NCBI RefSeq assembly: GCF_000236165.1
Contig: NZ_CM001373.1
Location: forward strand, 1,156,304 to 1,220,303
Direction: 5' to 3'
DNA length: 64,000 bases
Source: Fluoribacter dumoffii NY 23
GTDB taxonomy: Bacteria > Pseudomonadota > Gammaproteobacteria > Legionellales > Legionellaceae
In this document: positions 55,001-63,545 of the stretch, piece by piece
Layout: every line of letters starts with the position of its first letter
How positions within the stretch are numbered: position 1 is the first letter of the stretch
Position numbers and translations under genes: made by a program
Notes under the pieces: generated by a model
Databases searched by the model: none
Seen by the model: only the letters and a program-made list of their open reading frames with translations
What the model was told of the DNA's origin: nothing

Positions 55001-55352
55001 GGCTGTTTTCTTCATTTTCATTGACTTTAAAACGTACCGTAACTACAGCACTGTCATTAATTGCCATACCATAGGTATGATCTACCCCGGGAATGGAAGC
55101 CATAAGGCCCTCCAAAGGCCTGACAATTTGATGCAACATTTCTTGAGCATCACTTCCTGGCCGGCTCACTGAAATGGCCACAACAGGTACTACAATTTCT
55201 GGGTTATAAGTTCTTGGTGTGAACTCTAAGGCGAGTATTCCAAATAATAAGGAACCTATGATAATGAGTAATGTAAGTTTTGAGTTAATAAAAGCTCTAG
55301 ATAATCTACCCGCACTATTCAACATAGGTCTTTGAGGGATATTCTTATTCAA
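52071..55352 (-). CDS. RND efflux transporter (AcrB/CusA-like), pump 2
   Basis: 1093 residues. It has the standard plan: TLLIIIGSLLFGILALEFTP, the RPGSDAQEMLHQIVRPLE stretch, SLGLLVDDSIVVIENIHRH (helix-4 D-D pair intact), and LAGIVVRNSLLLIDFI in helix 10. A longer central loop (about residues 520-600, with the FYFFVLFLLILVIIQP helix) explains the length. It is preceded by a TolC-like gene 38 bases upstream. The two pumps are not copies: similarity appears only in the conserved RND motifs. No membrane-fusion protein gene adjoins. Substrate unknown. Confidence 0.9.
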   Translation of the reverse strand: MNKNIPQRPMLNSAGRLSRAFINSKLTLLIIIGSLLFGILALEFTPRTYNPEIVVPVVAISVSRPGSDAQEMLHQIVRPLEGLMASIPGVDHTYGMAINDSAVVTVRFKVNENEENSLVKVYNQINSNMDKMPAGTLMPFVQSISLYDVPLLTINLSSSHFSTTQLQTLATRVLEDLRNVPQVGKSWVMGASPSALRVWLNPDKMASYFIPLQKIKQALEVSNVSFNAGKLEPNLHESPLRIEGNLITPDDLGQIIIGVNEGKPVLLKDIAHIELAPQDDAIRSYFAFGRASADQQPGELKPSVTIAFARQKGSNGVEVANAVLQRLKLIEQSKIIPEGVTATVTRNYGDEANDAVNTLVEHLGIAIASVVILLMLFLGWREASIVIFSIPLILCIVLGVGWIAGQTINRITLFALILSLGLLVDDSIVVIENIHRHIREHTQHNFARLIIFAANEIGKPTIIATFTVILALIPMAFVSGMMGPFMGPIPFNAPLAMLVSLIIAYTAVPYLAYRWLRAKAHQLPKVEDNSRMEHQLSLSHKVYLYLFSSLLKSRWKRYLFYFFVLFLLILVIIQPLWQFIRPSGTNGPLSPMGVELKMLPDDNVNTFLLEINAGAGASLQQTSNIVKEISKVLAHNNFVTNYQVFLGQAAPEDFAAMVRGDAMQHGTNYAQIRVNLINKHDRRIGSHKIAQQFYDSLWNIRHSYPQAHIKLFESPPGPPVRSQMEAGLYGPDYEHLRDLGQFISNRVYPKVYGMINIDNSVTDNLEEYNIVINRNATLLAGLVPSMLAHDLQGYFKGVQVGNGHRPGLLEPENIILRLPKPSRENSSVLKKLFLINQQNQLVPLAKVVDLKKGIQKKPVFTRDQHQVVYVTGEMLHSSPAYGVTTVTQMLKHLDLPNNSHLSVGNLGFKEEQPQDVAKNQLFWLGEMRLTLDVFRDLGSAFIVAIVLIYILLTGFYRSFFIPLIIMGAIPLTIIGVFPGHWIMQQPFTATSMIGVIALAGIVVRNSLLLIDFIIENLRSGASIDTAVTQSGVVRLTPILLTALAIILGSSVMLSDPVFGGLAISLIFGAFASTLLTLFLIPLIYLGWWKWRHS

Positions 55353-55390
55353 ATTTTTTGCTCCATGCCTCAGTAAAATTCTTTTTATTG

Positions 55391-56785
55391 TTACTTTTCG
55401 AAAGCTGGAATCAGTTTATTCGTCAACATCAACATACGCCCTCGAGCCAAAACCTGGTTGTATTGTGACTGGATGCACTGGTTTTGGGATTGTGTGAGCT
55501 TTATTTGACTTTCGAGTAACTGTCCCAGAGGGACAAGCCCTCTTCCAAAACGTTTGGAAAGATGCCCTATCACTTCTTTTGCCTGATTAGCGTTGGCGCG
55601 ATAGCTTTGGTATTGAATATCTGCCAATTGCTCTGCGCGTTTTGCCTGGATTAATGAAAGTCGTAAACTATTGGCAGTATCTTCCAATTGAAAGGTAGCC
55701 TGTTTTACATTTGCAATCGCTTTATTCGTTGCACCAGTATGTTCGCCTGAGCTAAATAATTCCCAATTAACCCCAACGGCAATAAGGTTGGAAGGATATC
55801 CTGCGCCTAAAGTGTTACCATTCCAGTCTTGTCGCAATTGAAGATTAACCTGCGGTTTATTGGCCGCTTTAGCCACATCGATATTAGCCTGTCCTGCCTC
55901 AATCGTTGATTTAATTGTACGTAATTGTGCATTATGAACTAATACATCCTGCATTAGTTCGGTAAGGGATTTTTTGGTTGCGGGAAAATTCACTGGACTT
56001 TTGGGAGTATAAGCAATCCCATGCCCCACCAAACTACGAAATTCATCAAGATGATTTTGGTACTCAGCCTGAGTTGCCACCAAAAATGTTTTTGCTGTTC
56101 TTAAATAGCTATCTGCAAGCAATATATCACTTTCAATGACTAGGGATTGTTTAAATAGAGCCTTTGTGAGTTTAAGGTAGGAACTGGCGGCCTCAACATT
56201 TTCTTTGGCAACAAAAACCATTTTATTTGCAGCAAGGGTGCCTTCATAAGCTTGCAAAATATCATAGGCCAACTGCATGCGCGCCGCTTCATCCCCTTCC
56301 TGGGCAGCTCTAAGTAAGGCATTGGTATTTTTTAATCGGGCAACAGTTTCACCTCCTGAATAAATCGGCACCACCAATTTAAAGGCGGTATTGTAGTTGC
56401 TATAGTACCCAGGGGCATCCAGGGCTTGTGGTTTGATATATAAGGAATTGGGGCCTGTAAATTGTGCAAAACCGAAATCGGCAAAGGTTGCATTACCTTG
56501 ACTTAATTTATATCCAAAAACATTTAAGGGATTATCACTACGTGCAGCATTCATCTCGAAACCCATCTTGGGTAATCCTGCTCCCCTTGTTTCTGTAATT
56601 GCAGCTTGGGCTGATTCAATCTGAGCCTTGCTTGCGCCTATACGGGGATTACTACTGAGAGATAGTCGTACTGCTTCAAAATAACTTATTGGCCGAGACA
56701 CCTCAGCCTTTGTTATTGAAGTAACTAAGATCAGGCTTAAGCCAATGAAAAAATTCCCTTTTACTTGAGTTTTTTCCCAAAACAT
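55391..56785 (-). CDS. TolC-family outer-membrane efflux protein
   Basis: 464 residues from the ATG at 56785; AGGTG lies 6 bases upstream, and this start gives a proper signal peptide (VKGNFFIGLSLILVTSITKAE), unlike the frame to 56872. OEP landmarks are ISYFEAVRLSLSSNPRIGAS, the helix KAQIESAQAAITETRGAGLP, and RGLVPLGQLLESQIKLTQSQN in the second repeat. It is the first gene of the cluster and probably serves pump 2 (38-base gap). Together with the second TolC-like gene, the 10-kb cluster has two outer-membrane channels for two pumps. Confidence 0.87.
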   Translation of the reverse strand: MFWEKTQVKGNFFIGLSLILVTSITKAEVSRPISYFEAVRLSLSSNPRIGASKAQIESAQAAITETRGAGLPKMGFEMNAARSDNPLNVFGYKLSQGNATFADFGFAQFTGPNSLYIKPQALDAPGYYSNYNTAFKLVVPIYSGGETVARLKNTNALLRAAQEGDEAARMQLAYDILQAYEGTLAANKMVFVAKENVEAASSYLKLTKALFKQSLVIESDILLADSYLRTAKTFLVATQAEYQNHLDEFRSLVGHGIAYTPKSPVNFPATKKSLTELMQDVLVHNAQLRTIKSTIEAGQANIDVAKAANKPQVNLQLRQDWNGNTLGAGYPSNLIAVGVNWELFSSGEHTGATNKAIANVKQATFQLEDTANSLRLSLIQAKRAEQLADIQYQSYRANANQAKEVIGHLSKRFGRGLVPLGQLLESQIKLTQSQNQCIQSQYNQVLARGRMLMLTNKLIPAFEK

Positions 56786-57103
56786 TACATTAAAACACCT
56801 AAATTTTTCTATAAAGACAACCGAATCCCTTTTTTTGCAGTTTTTCGGTAGGTTTATCCTTTTGGTCTTCAAGGAAGTAATTTATTATTTTGCCAAAACC
56901 ATAGGTATTAGTCATTGCGGTTCCCTAGCAATAATTTGTTGTAATTATTCTATATCATACACTTATTAAAGGTAAAAAATATAAACCTGCTTTATTTATT
57001 TGCTCTTGCAAAAAATAAAAGAAATGAAGTAGAAACCCCACTGTTGCTGCCTGCTGGCTTTCATGGGTGAGTGAGTGGGCGCACGCCCCTCGAACAAAGT
57101 TTC

Positions 57104-58081
57104 CTAAAACTCAAAAATGATTGTACCCCAGGTATATCCTGCTCCAAAAGCAGTTAATAAAATAATGTCATTCGGGTTCACTTTTCCTTGATTGTATAAA
57201 TCATCAAAGGCCATCGGTATGGACGCGGCAGAAGTATTGCCATGTTTATTTAATGTGACATGGAATGATTCAAGAGAAATTCCAAGAGAGTTTGCTATTG
57301 CATCAATTATACGAATATTTGCCTGATGAGGAATGATATGATGCACATCTGTAATGGATAAATTAGTTTGCTCCAGTGCGGTATTTATATTTTTAACAAA
57401 TTGATTCACTGCATTTTTAAAAACTTTCTTTCCATTCATGACAAGATAGGGCTTATTCCATTCTACTGAAGAATAACCCTTGGCAACTCCCCATGGAACT
57501 TCAAGATCACCTTTTCCCAAGCCATCTGCGCAAATACTACAGTAGAATATCCCCTTGCGGTCATTCTCTGAACTTCTTTTTAACAAAAAAGCACCAAATC
57601 CATCACCGAATAAAATTCGTGTTACCCTATCATTTGGGTCAGTAAGCATAGAAAAAGCATCACATCCCATCACGAGAGCATAGTTGATTTGTGGATGGGC
57701 TTGCATCATGTAATAAGCGTTGGCAAGGGCATAAATAAAACCACTGCAAGCCGCTTGCATATCGAAAGAAATACAATGATTAATTCCCAATTTTTGTTGA
57801 AGCATTACTGCCGTACTCGGCATTAATTGATAAGGTGTTGTGGTGCCAACGATGATTAAATCAATTAATTGGGGACTAAGATCAGCACGCTCTATAGCCA
57901 TTGATGCTGCATGGTAACAACAATTTAAGTAATCCTCTTTCTCTTCCAGAAAATGCCGTTTTTTTATCCCGGTCATTTGGGTAATCCATTCGTCACTTGT
58001 ATCCATTACTTTTTCAAAATCCGCATTGTGTATTACTTTTTTAGGAAGAAAACTACCACTTGCTATTACTTTTATCCTCAT
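57104..58081 (-). CDS. FabH-like 3-oxoacyl-ACP synthase III
   Basis: 325 residues from the ATG at 58081; the frame extends to 58120, but the family starts at MRIKVIASGSFLP and GAGAG is just upstream. The triad is C112 (MQAACSGFIYALA), H252 (IIPHQANIRIID) and N282 (KHGNTSAASIPMA), the E. coli FabH positions. SDEWITQMTGIKKRH is the usual N-terminal signature. Such enzymes start fatty-acid synthesis with acetyl-CoA, or a special acyl chain in accessory pathways. It stands alone, outside a fab cluster, so an accessory role (for example a signal or pigment) is as likely as housekeeping. Confidence 0.87.
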   Translation of the reverse strand: MRIKVIASGSFLPKKVIHNADFEKVMDTSDEWITQMTGIKKRHFLEEKEDYLNCCYHAASMAIERADLSPQLIDLIIVGTTTPYQLMPSTAVMLQQKLGINHCISFDMQAACSGFIYALANAYYMMQAHPQINYALVMGCDAFSMLTDPNDRVTRILFGDGFGAFLLKRSSENDRKGIFYCSICADGLGKGDLEVPWGVAKGYSSVEWNKPYLVMNGKKVFKNAVNQFVKNINTALEQTNLSITDVHHIIPHQANIRIIDAIANSLGISLESFHVTLNKHGNTSAASIPMAFDDLYNQGKVNPNDIILLTAFGAGYTWGTIIFEF

Positions 58082-58420
58082 ACAACGCTCTCTAATATAA
58101 CAAATAATAAAATTCTGCACCTATGATTCGGTAATCGATTTATTAAATTGTGAGTTTTTGGATAAAACTCTTTCATAATCTAAGGAGCTGAAAGCCAAAT
58201 GAATTACTATTAAGCATAATACGCCCAAAGCATATGATCAAATTTTAAACAGTTAATAATGTGAAAATTATTTAATGATGGTACATAAAGGATATTTTGC
58301 AGATCGGTACATTATCATAAAAGGGCTAATGAATTACTCAACAAATTTACTTAATTTCATTTGAGGCATTTAGTGTCGGACCAAAGATCCGACATCCGCT
58401 TGCCAATAATCAGATAATAT
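58082..58420. other. Intergenic region with a 7-bp hairpin
   Basis: About 340 AT-rich bases. TGTCGGA (58374-58380) and TCCGACA (58388-58394) form a stem with a 7-base loop, 27 bases after the stop of the peptidase-like gene on the minus strand. No T-run follows, so it is only a weak terminator candidate. No gene seen. Confidence 0.35.
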
Positions 58421-59395
58421 TTAATTGCATGAATATTGATTCATTTGCTGACTATCATTTCTCTCCTTCCCCGGATTTTCCTCTTGCTGAAAAAAATGAT
58501 ATGAATTTCTTTTATTGCATTGTCTTTCCAAAAAAGAGAGTATGCTCGAAAAAAATTGCTCAGGGACATCAGACTCCATGGAATGATCTGAATGAGGAAA
58601 AATGATAAATTCATTGTCAGGAATCTTGTTTGCCATCAGTTGAGAATGCTGTTTATCAGTAACCCAGTCTTCTTCACCTACAAGTATTAGCGTTTTACAT
58701 GGTATTTCATGCAGGCGATCTTCATAATTAAATGTTCGTAAAAATCCACCAAATCCCTGATTTAAAGGTTCATAAGCAAAAATATGCTTGGCAGCGGGTC
58801 GATTGACAGGTAGGTTATTCCTTACCCTCCATGAATACATGGGACTCATAACAGCAAAGAAGTGGTCCACCTCTTCAGTATTTGCAAAGCTTCCCGTCCA
58901 TAATTTCTTGCATATTTCTTGTTGTTCCTGGGTCCCTCTTTTTTCGACATTATGACGCGCCGTCTCAATATTTTTAAAGCTCGGGGAACCAGCTGCCAAA
59001 ATAAGACTGGAAACATGTGTCGGATAAGTAAGTGTATATCCTAATGCACACATTGCCCCGTAAGATTTACCTAATAATACTATTTTATCCAGATTCAGAT
59101 ATTTTCGAATTTCCTCCACATCCTGGATATAATTTTGCATCGTATATTCGGAAGGATCCTGTTTATCACTCAATCCACATCCTCTTGGATCAATGAACAC
59201 AATATTACCTTTTGCAGAGAGACATTCATAATCTTTATAGTGTGAGTAATTAGCACCGGGACCGCCAGGGAGCATAAAAACATAAGGGAGTTTGTCGAGT
59301 TGGTCCTCATTGTCACTAATTATCCTTATGTGCAATCTCGTTGGCTTGGCATGATCACGCTTAGGTACCTCGATATATAAATCCTTAATCCACAT
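58421..59395 (-). CDS. Proline iminopeptidase-like hydrolase (peptidase S33 family)
   Basis: 324 residues; AGGAGG lies 6-7 bases before the ATG. The oxyanion motif FMLPGGPGANYSHY and FIDPRGCGLSD are typical of prolyl aminopeptidases. The nucleophile elbow is GKSYGAM. The acid is in EEDWVTDKQ and the His in FPHSDHSMES. It removes N-terminal proline or similar residues from peptides in the cytoplasm; wider S33 members act as amidases or esterases. The last ~35 residues are charged, unlike typical family members. It is transcribed alone. Confidence 0.85.
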   Translation of the reverse strand: MWIKDLYIEVPKRDHAKPTRLHIRIISDNEDQLDKLPYVFMLPGGPGANYSHYKDYECLSAKGNIVFIDPRGCGLSDKQDPSEYTMQNYIQDVEEIRKYLNLDKIVLLGKSYGAMCALGYTLTYPTHVSSLILAAGSPSFKNIETARHNVEKRGTQEQQEICKKLWTGSFANTEEVDHFFAVMSPMYSWRVRNNLPVNRPAAKHIFAYEPLNQGFGGFLRTFNYEDRLHEIPCKTLILVGEEDWVTDKQHSQLMANKIPDNEFIIFPHSDHSMESDVPEQFFSSILSFLERQCNKRNSYHFFQQEENPGKERNDSQQMNQYSCN

Positions 59396-59678
59396 GTATT
59401 TCCTCCTGATTTAAAGTAATTCCTTGCAGACTAAATCTGCTAATCCTTGAATGAAAGTAAGCGAGTCGGAGATTATTAATTTAAAATCGCCTTGAACATC
59501 TCGAGAAAATGATGCAACCACTCTAGCCCGTTTCAGTATTTTTCCAATAAAAATTTACATTATTGTTTCTATAGGGTGAGGATCTAAAGTCGCTAAATTG
59601 TATCTTCAAAGAATAAATCACGTAAAAAATGTTATGACCATTCCCAAATCATCAATTTATGTTTTTTTCACTCATCCG

Positions 59679-60983
59679 TTAAATGGAAAAAGAAGAGCCG
59701 TTTTCAAACTGATCATCTTCTAATTTAGAGTCTTGATCTTGTGACTTAATCACTGCCATCATGAGTTCTAGATCATCGCGTGCAAAAGAGATTGCTTGCA
59801 CCATGGTATCGGTCATAGTTCGGTACGATCGAGTATTGATCGTAATTGTTTCCGCGATTTTTTTACTGTTTCCCTCGGTGTCCTTATCTTCCCAGGATAA
59901 ATTTAATTTCAATTCGATAGGAATGAGAGAATCCGAGTTTTCTTCATACTTTGGTATTGCGGTTATTTGAATGCAATCTGGTGAATTAGCATTGTCCTCA
60001 GTTAGTCTTTTTGCTACATATCTCTCAAAAATCTTCAGCATATTATAATTGGCGGCTGCAGTTGTGGGGATTAAGTTCCTAACTGAATGTTGGCCACCTA
60101 AAAAAAGTCCCCATATATGACTCCAATGATACTCGCTACCATGTATTTTGATGATAGTGTCTACCCCATGGGCTGCGAAGAGCTGCTGACATGTGGCACC
60201 TGTCATTGATTTTTGATTAATCCGCCGGGAAGCTCTGGTATTACTCTTAATGTCTTTCTTAAATACTTGAAACGTAATAGGCTTCGCGCGCTGTGCTGCT
60301 AAAGTAGGAATTTTATCTTTTAGTTCCTGGGCGGTGACTTGTTTCATGACAACCATCCCTTTTTTGCCCTCAGGTGAAATAGGCGTATAGAAAGTTAGCG
60401 GTCTATTTAAACTGCCACCTTCTTTAGTATAAAAGGGCCTAACTTTTCTTTTCCCCGGGGTTCTTTTGATCTCCGCAAATTCCTTGGTGGGTGTTCCCGG
60501 AGTCAGTGAGGTTACTCTAAGGTTTAGGTCTTTAAAAGAATCTTTCAAGGCAGAGGGTATATTTTCATCGTCAACGATGACTTGACGGGAGGGATCTGAA
60601 GCCTCTATTTCCCGCTTTCTTTTTTTGGAGTAAGAATTTTGCGACCTAGGTATTTTTTCTTCTTGTTCAAGCTTCCTTTTACAACTTCGACCAGGATTTT
60701 TCTTTTGCAGTTTGGAACTTATAGACTCAAAATTTGTTTCTAAGACTTCACTTAATAGGTAAATTAAATGGGTAGCAGTTAATTTCTTCTTACCCAAAAC
60801 GTCAAAACGGTTTAAAGCCTCTTGCCACTGTTCTTCTTTCAATGCTTCATTATTCCAATGAAAAAAAGCCAGTTCAGGAATTAATTTTAAACAATTTGCC
60901 TTAAACAAAGATAAATTCTTATTTTTTGATTTGTCTTCAACTGTTACATCGTTTTGTTTTGTATCGAATTTTTCTTGAGTCAT
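59679..60983 (-). CDS. Putative nuclear-targeted nuclease effector (HNH/ββα-type domain)
   Basis: 434 residues from the ATG at 60983 (GAAG upstream); an in-frame TTG at 61022 is unlikely. Residues about 102-127 carry basic clusters (KRKLEQ and KKRKREIE) like a bipartite nuclear localisation signal, with another near KRKVRP. Residues about 285-315 read YHWSHIWGLFLGGQHSVRNL then IPTTAAANYNML, matching the H..G..FGG....NL.P....N pattern of the DNA/RNA non-specific endonuclease (ββα-metal) fold; the usual R/DRGH is replaced by HWSH. The acidic-polar tail suits Dot/Icm. No immunity or signal peptide is seen, so host targeting is inferred. Nuclease activity is likely but not certain. Confidence 0.55.
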   Translation of the reverse strand: MTQEKFDTKQNDVTVEDKSKNKNLSLFKANCLKLIPELAFFHWNNEALKEEQWQEALNRFDVLGKKKLTATHLIYLLSEVLETNFESISSKLQKKNPGRSCKRKLEQEEKIPRSQNSYSKKRKREIEASDPSRQVIVDDENIPSALKDSFKDLNLRVTSLTPGTPTKEFAEIKRTPGKRKVRPFYTKEGGSLNRPLTFYTPISPEGKKGMVVMKQVTAQELKDKIPTLAAQRAKPITFQVFKKDIKSNTRASRRINQKSMTGATCQQLFAAHGVDTIIKIHGSEYHWSHIWGLFLGGQHSVRNLIPTTAAANYNMLKIFERYVAKRLTEDNANSPDCIQITAIPKYEENSDSLIPIELKLNLSWEDKDTEGNSKKIAETITINTRSYRTMTDTMVQAISFARDDLELMMAVIKSQDQDSKLEDDQFENGSSFSI

Positions 60984-61478
60984 AATATACTTCGCAGGTC
61001 GATATTCACTCAAAGCAAGCAATTATCTATAGAAGAGAACAAATAGGATAAATGATGTGATCCAGCGTTTTAATAATTTGCCTTAAGTTCTTATATTTTA
61101 GGCTTTAATTAAATTATAATCAAATAATGCTGTCCATCGAATATAAGAAATAGACTGACATTAGGAAAAAAATCCCTGTGGAATAAATCTTCCTTGCTGA
61201 CCCCACTACGGATTCAGAGGTAGCTTTCCTATTTTGTCATGAAGCTGAGCCCAATGGATAAATCCCATTTAAGTATCTAAAAAGAAAAAAGTAGTAAAAA
61301 TCAAAGCCGACAAGAGCTTCTTATGGCAAGCTTTAGCAACTTTCATTAAAATTTCGAATTGGTTTGGACTTTGACCCCAAATAAGAGTGCGGTCCATTGC
61401 TGTTATAGAACATTATGATGTAGTCCATTCTTTTCCCCAATAACCTGACTGGAGATACGGTTCTAATACTAGTGAAAT
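60984..61478. other. Intergenic region without recognisable features
   Basis: Nearly 500 bases between two leftward genes. It must hold the promoter of the nuclease-like gene. No convincing frame, hairpin or mobile remnant was seen, although its length and slightly uneven composition leave room for a decayed gene. Confidence 0.35.
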
Positions 61479-63209
61479 TCATTTTTTATAAGGATCAAAA
61501 GATGTGGAAAGTGGTGTTGGGTTAAATATTGGCTCTCCTTCCATTTTATCCTCTTCTGTTTTCTTAACCTCCTGAACTGGCTTGGTTGAGCTTATTTCTT
61601 TCTCTTGAGATTTATCAGTTTTTAGCAATGGTTCTGGTCTGGATGACAGAGGATTAATGTTCATTTGATGAAACATTTTTCTAGTACTATCAGTAGACTC
61701 ATTAAAATCTTCTTCTAATTTAGGTAAATTAGAAGGGTTTGCTACAGATTGATGAGTTGGCTCTAAATGTTGGGTGGATGCTTTTGTTTTATAAGCCACT
61801 TTACTTAATTCAGATTGTAAGATTCTAGGATTCATTCCATGAAAATTTGTTCCATCCAATTCTTCGGGGTTACGAGCAAAGCCATATGTTGGAAAAAAAT
61901 AATCGAGGCCCGGTTTTAGTATGCTAGGTAAAACTTGCTCTGCAAGAATATGTCCATTGGGTGATTTGGTCAGATAAACTGAAGCCTCAATACAACGTTT
62001 ACTTTCAGGATCAATTACTGCCCCCACTCCTGAGCGCCATTCAGCTGTACTATTGCCCATATCACCCGTATGATAGACCCCTATAACTTGACCTTCCTTA
62101 TTTTTTACCAGGCCCATCCCTAAACCCCAAGCTACAAGGTCCCTGACCTCGTCTTTAATATCTATAGCTGCCACAAGCCTTCCTACTGATTTTGGGTTTG
62201 GCAAATAGTCACTTTTCATAGAGTCAGCAGGTGTTACTGGGGTGAACGCATAATTCAATTTATCGTCATTAATCCAAGTGGTTATAAATTTAGCATATTC
62301 TTCTGCGGTTGTTTTTAGACTATTGGCTGCTATACCTTCAGGACTATAAGTGCTTTTAGGCATCTTTAAAGGTCCAAATATGTGCTCTTGGGCCAATGTT
62401 TCCAGATTGGAACCTGTTAATTCTTTAAGTGTTACTTGCAAACATTCAATACCAGGTCCCGAATACGCATAATGCATACGGGTGTGGCCTCCATTTGGTG
62501 TTACAATATTTTTAATTTGCTCCTCACTGAGATGGAATTGAGTATCATCCTTATTTTTAATGGAGTTTATTTTTTCTTCAAATAAATCGAAATCAACAAT
62601 GTGTACCTTTTCATATTCCCCATCAGGTTTAATATAATACAGTTCCCGAGTATCGTTCTTTTTAATATATATATAGCTGATTTTATATTGTTCAAGACTT
62701 TCAGGTAATTCGGACATCAAATAGAAGTCACACCCTTGTGTACCAGGCGGCTCAAATTGGAATTGATACGGGGGATTACCCACTATAGGTAATCCTGTTG
62801 TATGGGATAAAACCATTTCAGCAGTTATTCGCTTTGCTAGTTCTTGGTCACTGAATAGTTTAAGAAAAGGGTTATTATCGCCCTTTAATACAACGCCTTC
62901 ATCCTTAAAGACTTCGTATAAAGGGGTCTTTAAATTAAAATTTGTTTTAAATTTTCCCACCCAATCCTCTTCATCGGATTTTGTTTTATTGGCCTCGATT
63001 AATTTTAAGACTAAATATGCGAATACAGGCTTACTCAGAGAAGCACATTGAAAGACTGTATCTTCTTTGACTTCAGGCTGCAAATCGTGATCTGGAATAC
63101 TACCGACAGGAGTCAGTGCAATCTGACCTTGAGAATCAACAGTAGCAAAAGATGCCCCGGTAATTCCTCCTGCTTGCATTCTTCTCTCAATTTCTTTTTT
63201 GTCTTTCAT
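61479..63209 (-). CDS. Beta-lactamase/penicillin-binding-fold protein (S12-like), putative effector
   Basis: 576 residues. The class C/S12 motifs are S57-LS-K60 (CASLSKPVFAYL), Y249-S-G (AYSGPGIECL, family YxN) and H380-TG (GVYHTGDMG). Metazoan LACTB and bacterial esterases share this fold. A nearly 100-residue insertion lies between the first two motifs (about 140-245). After residue 480 the tail is proline- and charge-rich (QEKEISSTKPVQEVKKTEED, ending TSFDPYKK), fitting a Dot/Icm signal. There is no signal peptide, so a periplasmic resistance role is unlikely. A decayed paralogue lies at 16609-16812. Hydrolase activity in the host cell is inferred. Confidence 0.72.
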   Translation of the reverse strand: MKDKKEIERRMQAGGITGASFATVDSQGQIALTPVGSIPDHDLQPEVKEDTVFQCASLSKPVFAYLVLKLIEANKTKSDEEDWVGKFKTNFNLKTPLYEVFKDEGVVLKGDNNPFLKLFSDQELAKRITAEMVLSHTTGLPIVGNPPYQFQFEPPGTQGCDFYLMSELPESLEQYKISYIYIKKNDTRELYYIKPDGEYEKVHIVDFDLFEEKINSIKNKDDTQFHLSEEQIKNIVTPNGGHTRMHYAYSGPGIECLQVTLKELTGSNLETLAQEHIFGPLKMPKSTYSPEGIAANSLKTTAEEYAKFITTWINDDKLNYAFTPVTPADSMKSDYLPNPKSVGRLVAAIDIKDEVRDLVAWGLGMGLVKNKEGQVIGVYHTGDMGNSTAEWRSGVGAVIDPESKRCIEASVYLTKSPNGHILAEQVLPSILKPGLDYFFPTYGFARNPEELDGTNFHGMNPRILQSELSKVAYKTKASTQHLEPTHQSVANPSNLPKLEEDFNESTDSTRKMFHQMNINPLSSRPEPLLKTDKSQEKEISSTKPVQEVKKTEEDKMEGEPIFNPTPLSTSFDPYKK

Positions 63210-63545
63210 ACAATTCTATTAATAAAACGTTATGTTTATAGTATAGCTTTTGGCAGTATCAACTTAAGAGCCCTATCAATAATAAGTTTCTCCACAGATC
63301 AAACTGATATTAAGTAAGCCAACGGAATGCTCAATTACCCAACATAAATCTAAGAAAGAGGATGCCACTATTGGATCACATTAAGTTATTGATTTATTCA
63401 TCAGGAACTTGCTTTGGATTAAATAATAAATTTTTAGGTCTGCCTTCTAAGTACAATTCCTGAGTCTCCAAATCCTTGGCTCCACTTTAAAAAAATTGAT
63501 AATAATCTTCTATAATTAAAATATCTTATGCTGTAAAGGTAGTTA
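63210..63545. other. Intergenic region between divergent effector genes
   Basis: About 336 bases holding the promoters of the beta-lactamase-like gene (leftward) and the C58-like gene (rightward). No palindrome or repeat stands out. Confidence 0.35.

Noticed and set aside
57077..57088. GGGCG-CA-CGCCC hairpin downstream of the FabH-like gene
   Set aside because: A 5-bp stem with a 2-base loop and no T-run is too weak to call a terminator.
61479..63209. Beta-lactam resistance enzyme
   Set aside because: No signal peptide, HTG in place of KTG, a large insertion and an effector-like tail argue against a periplasmic beta-lactamase.
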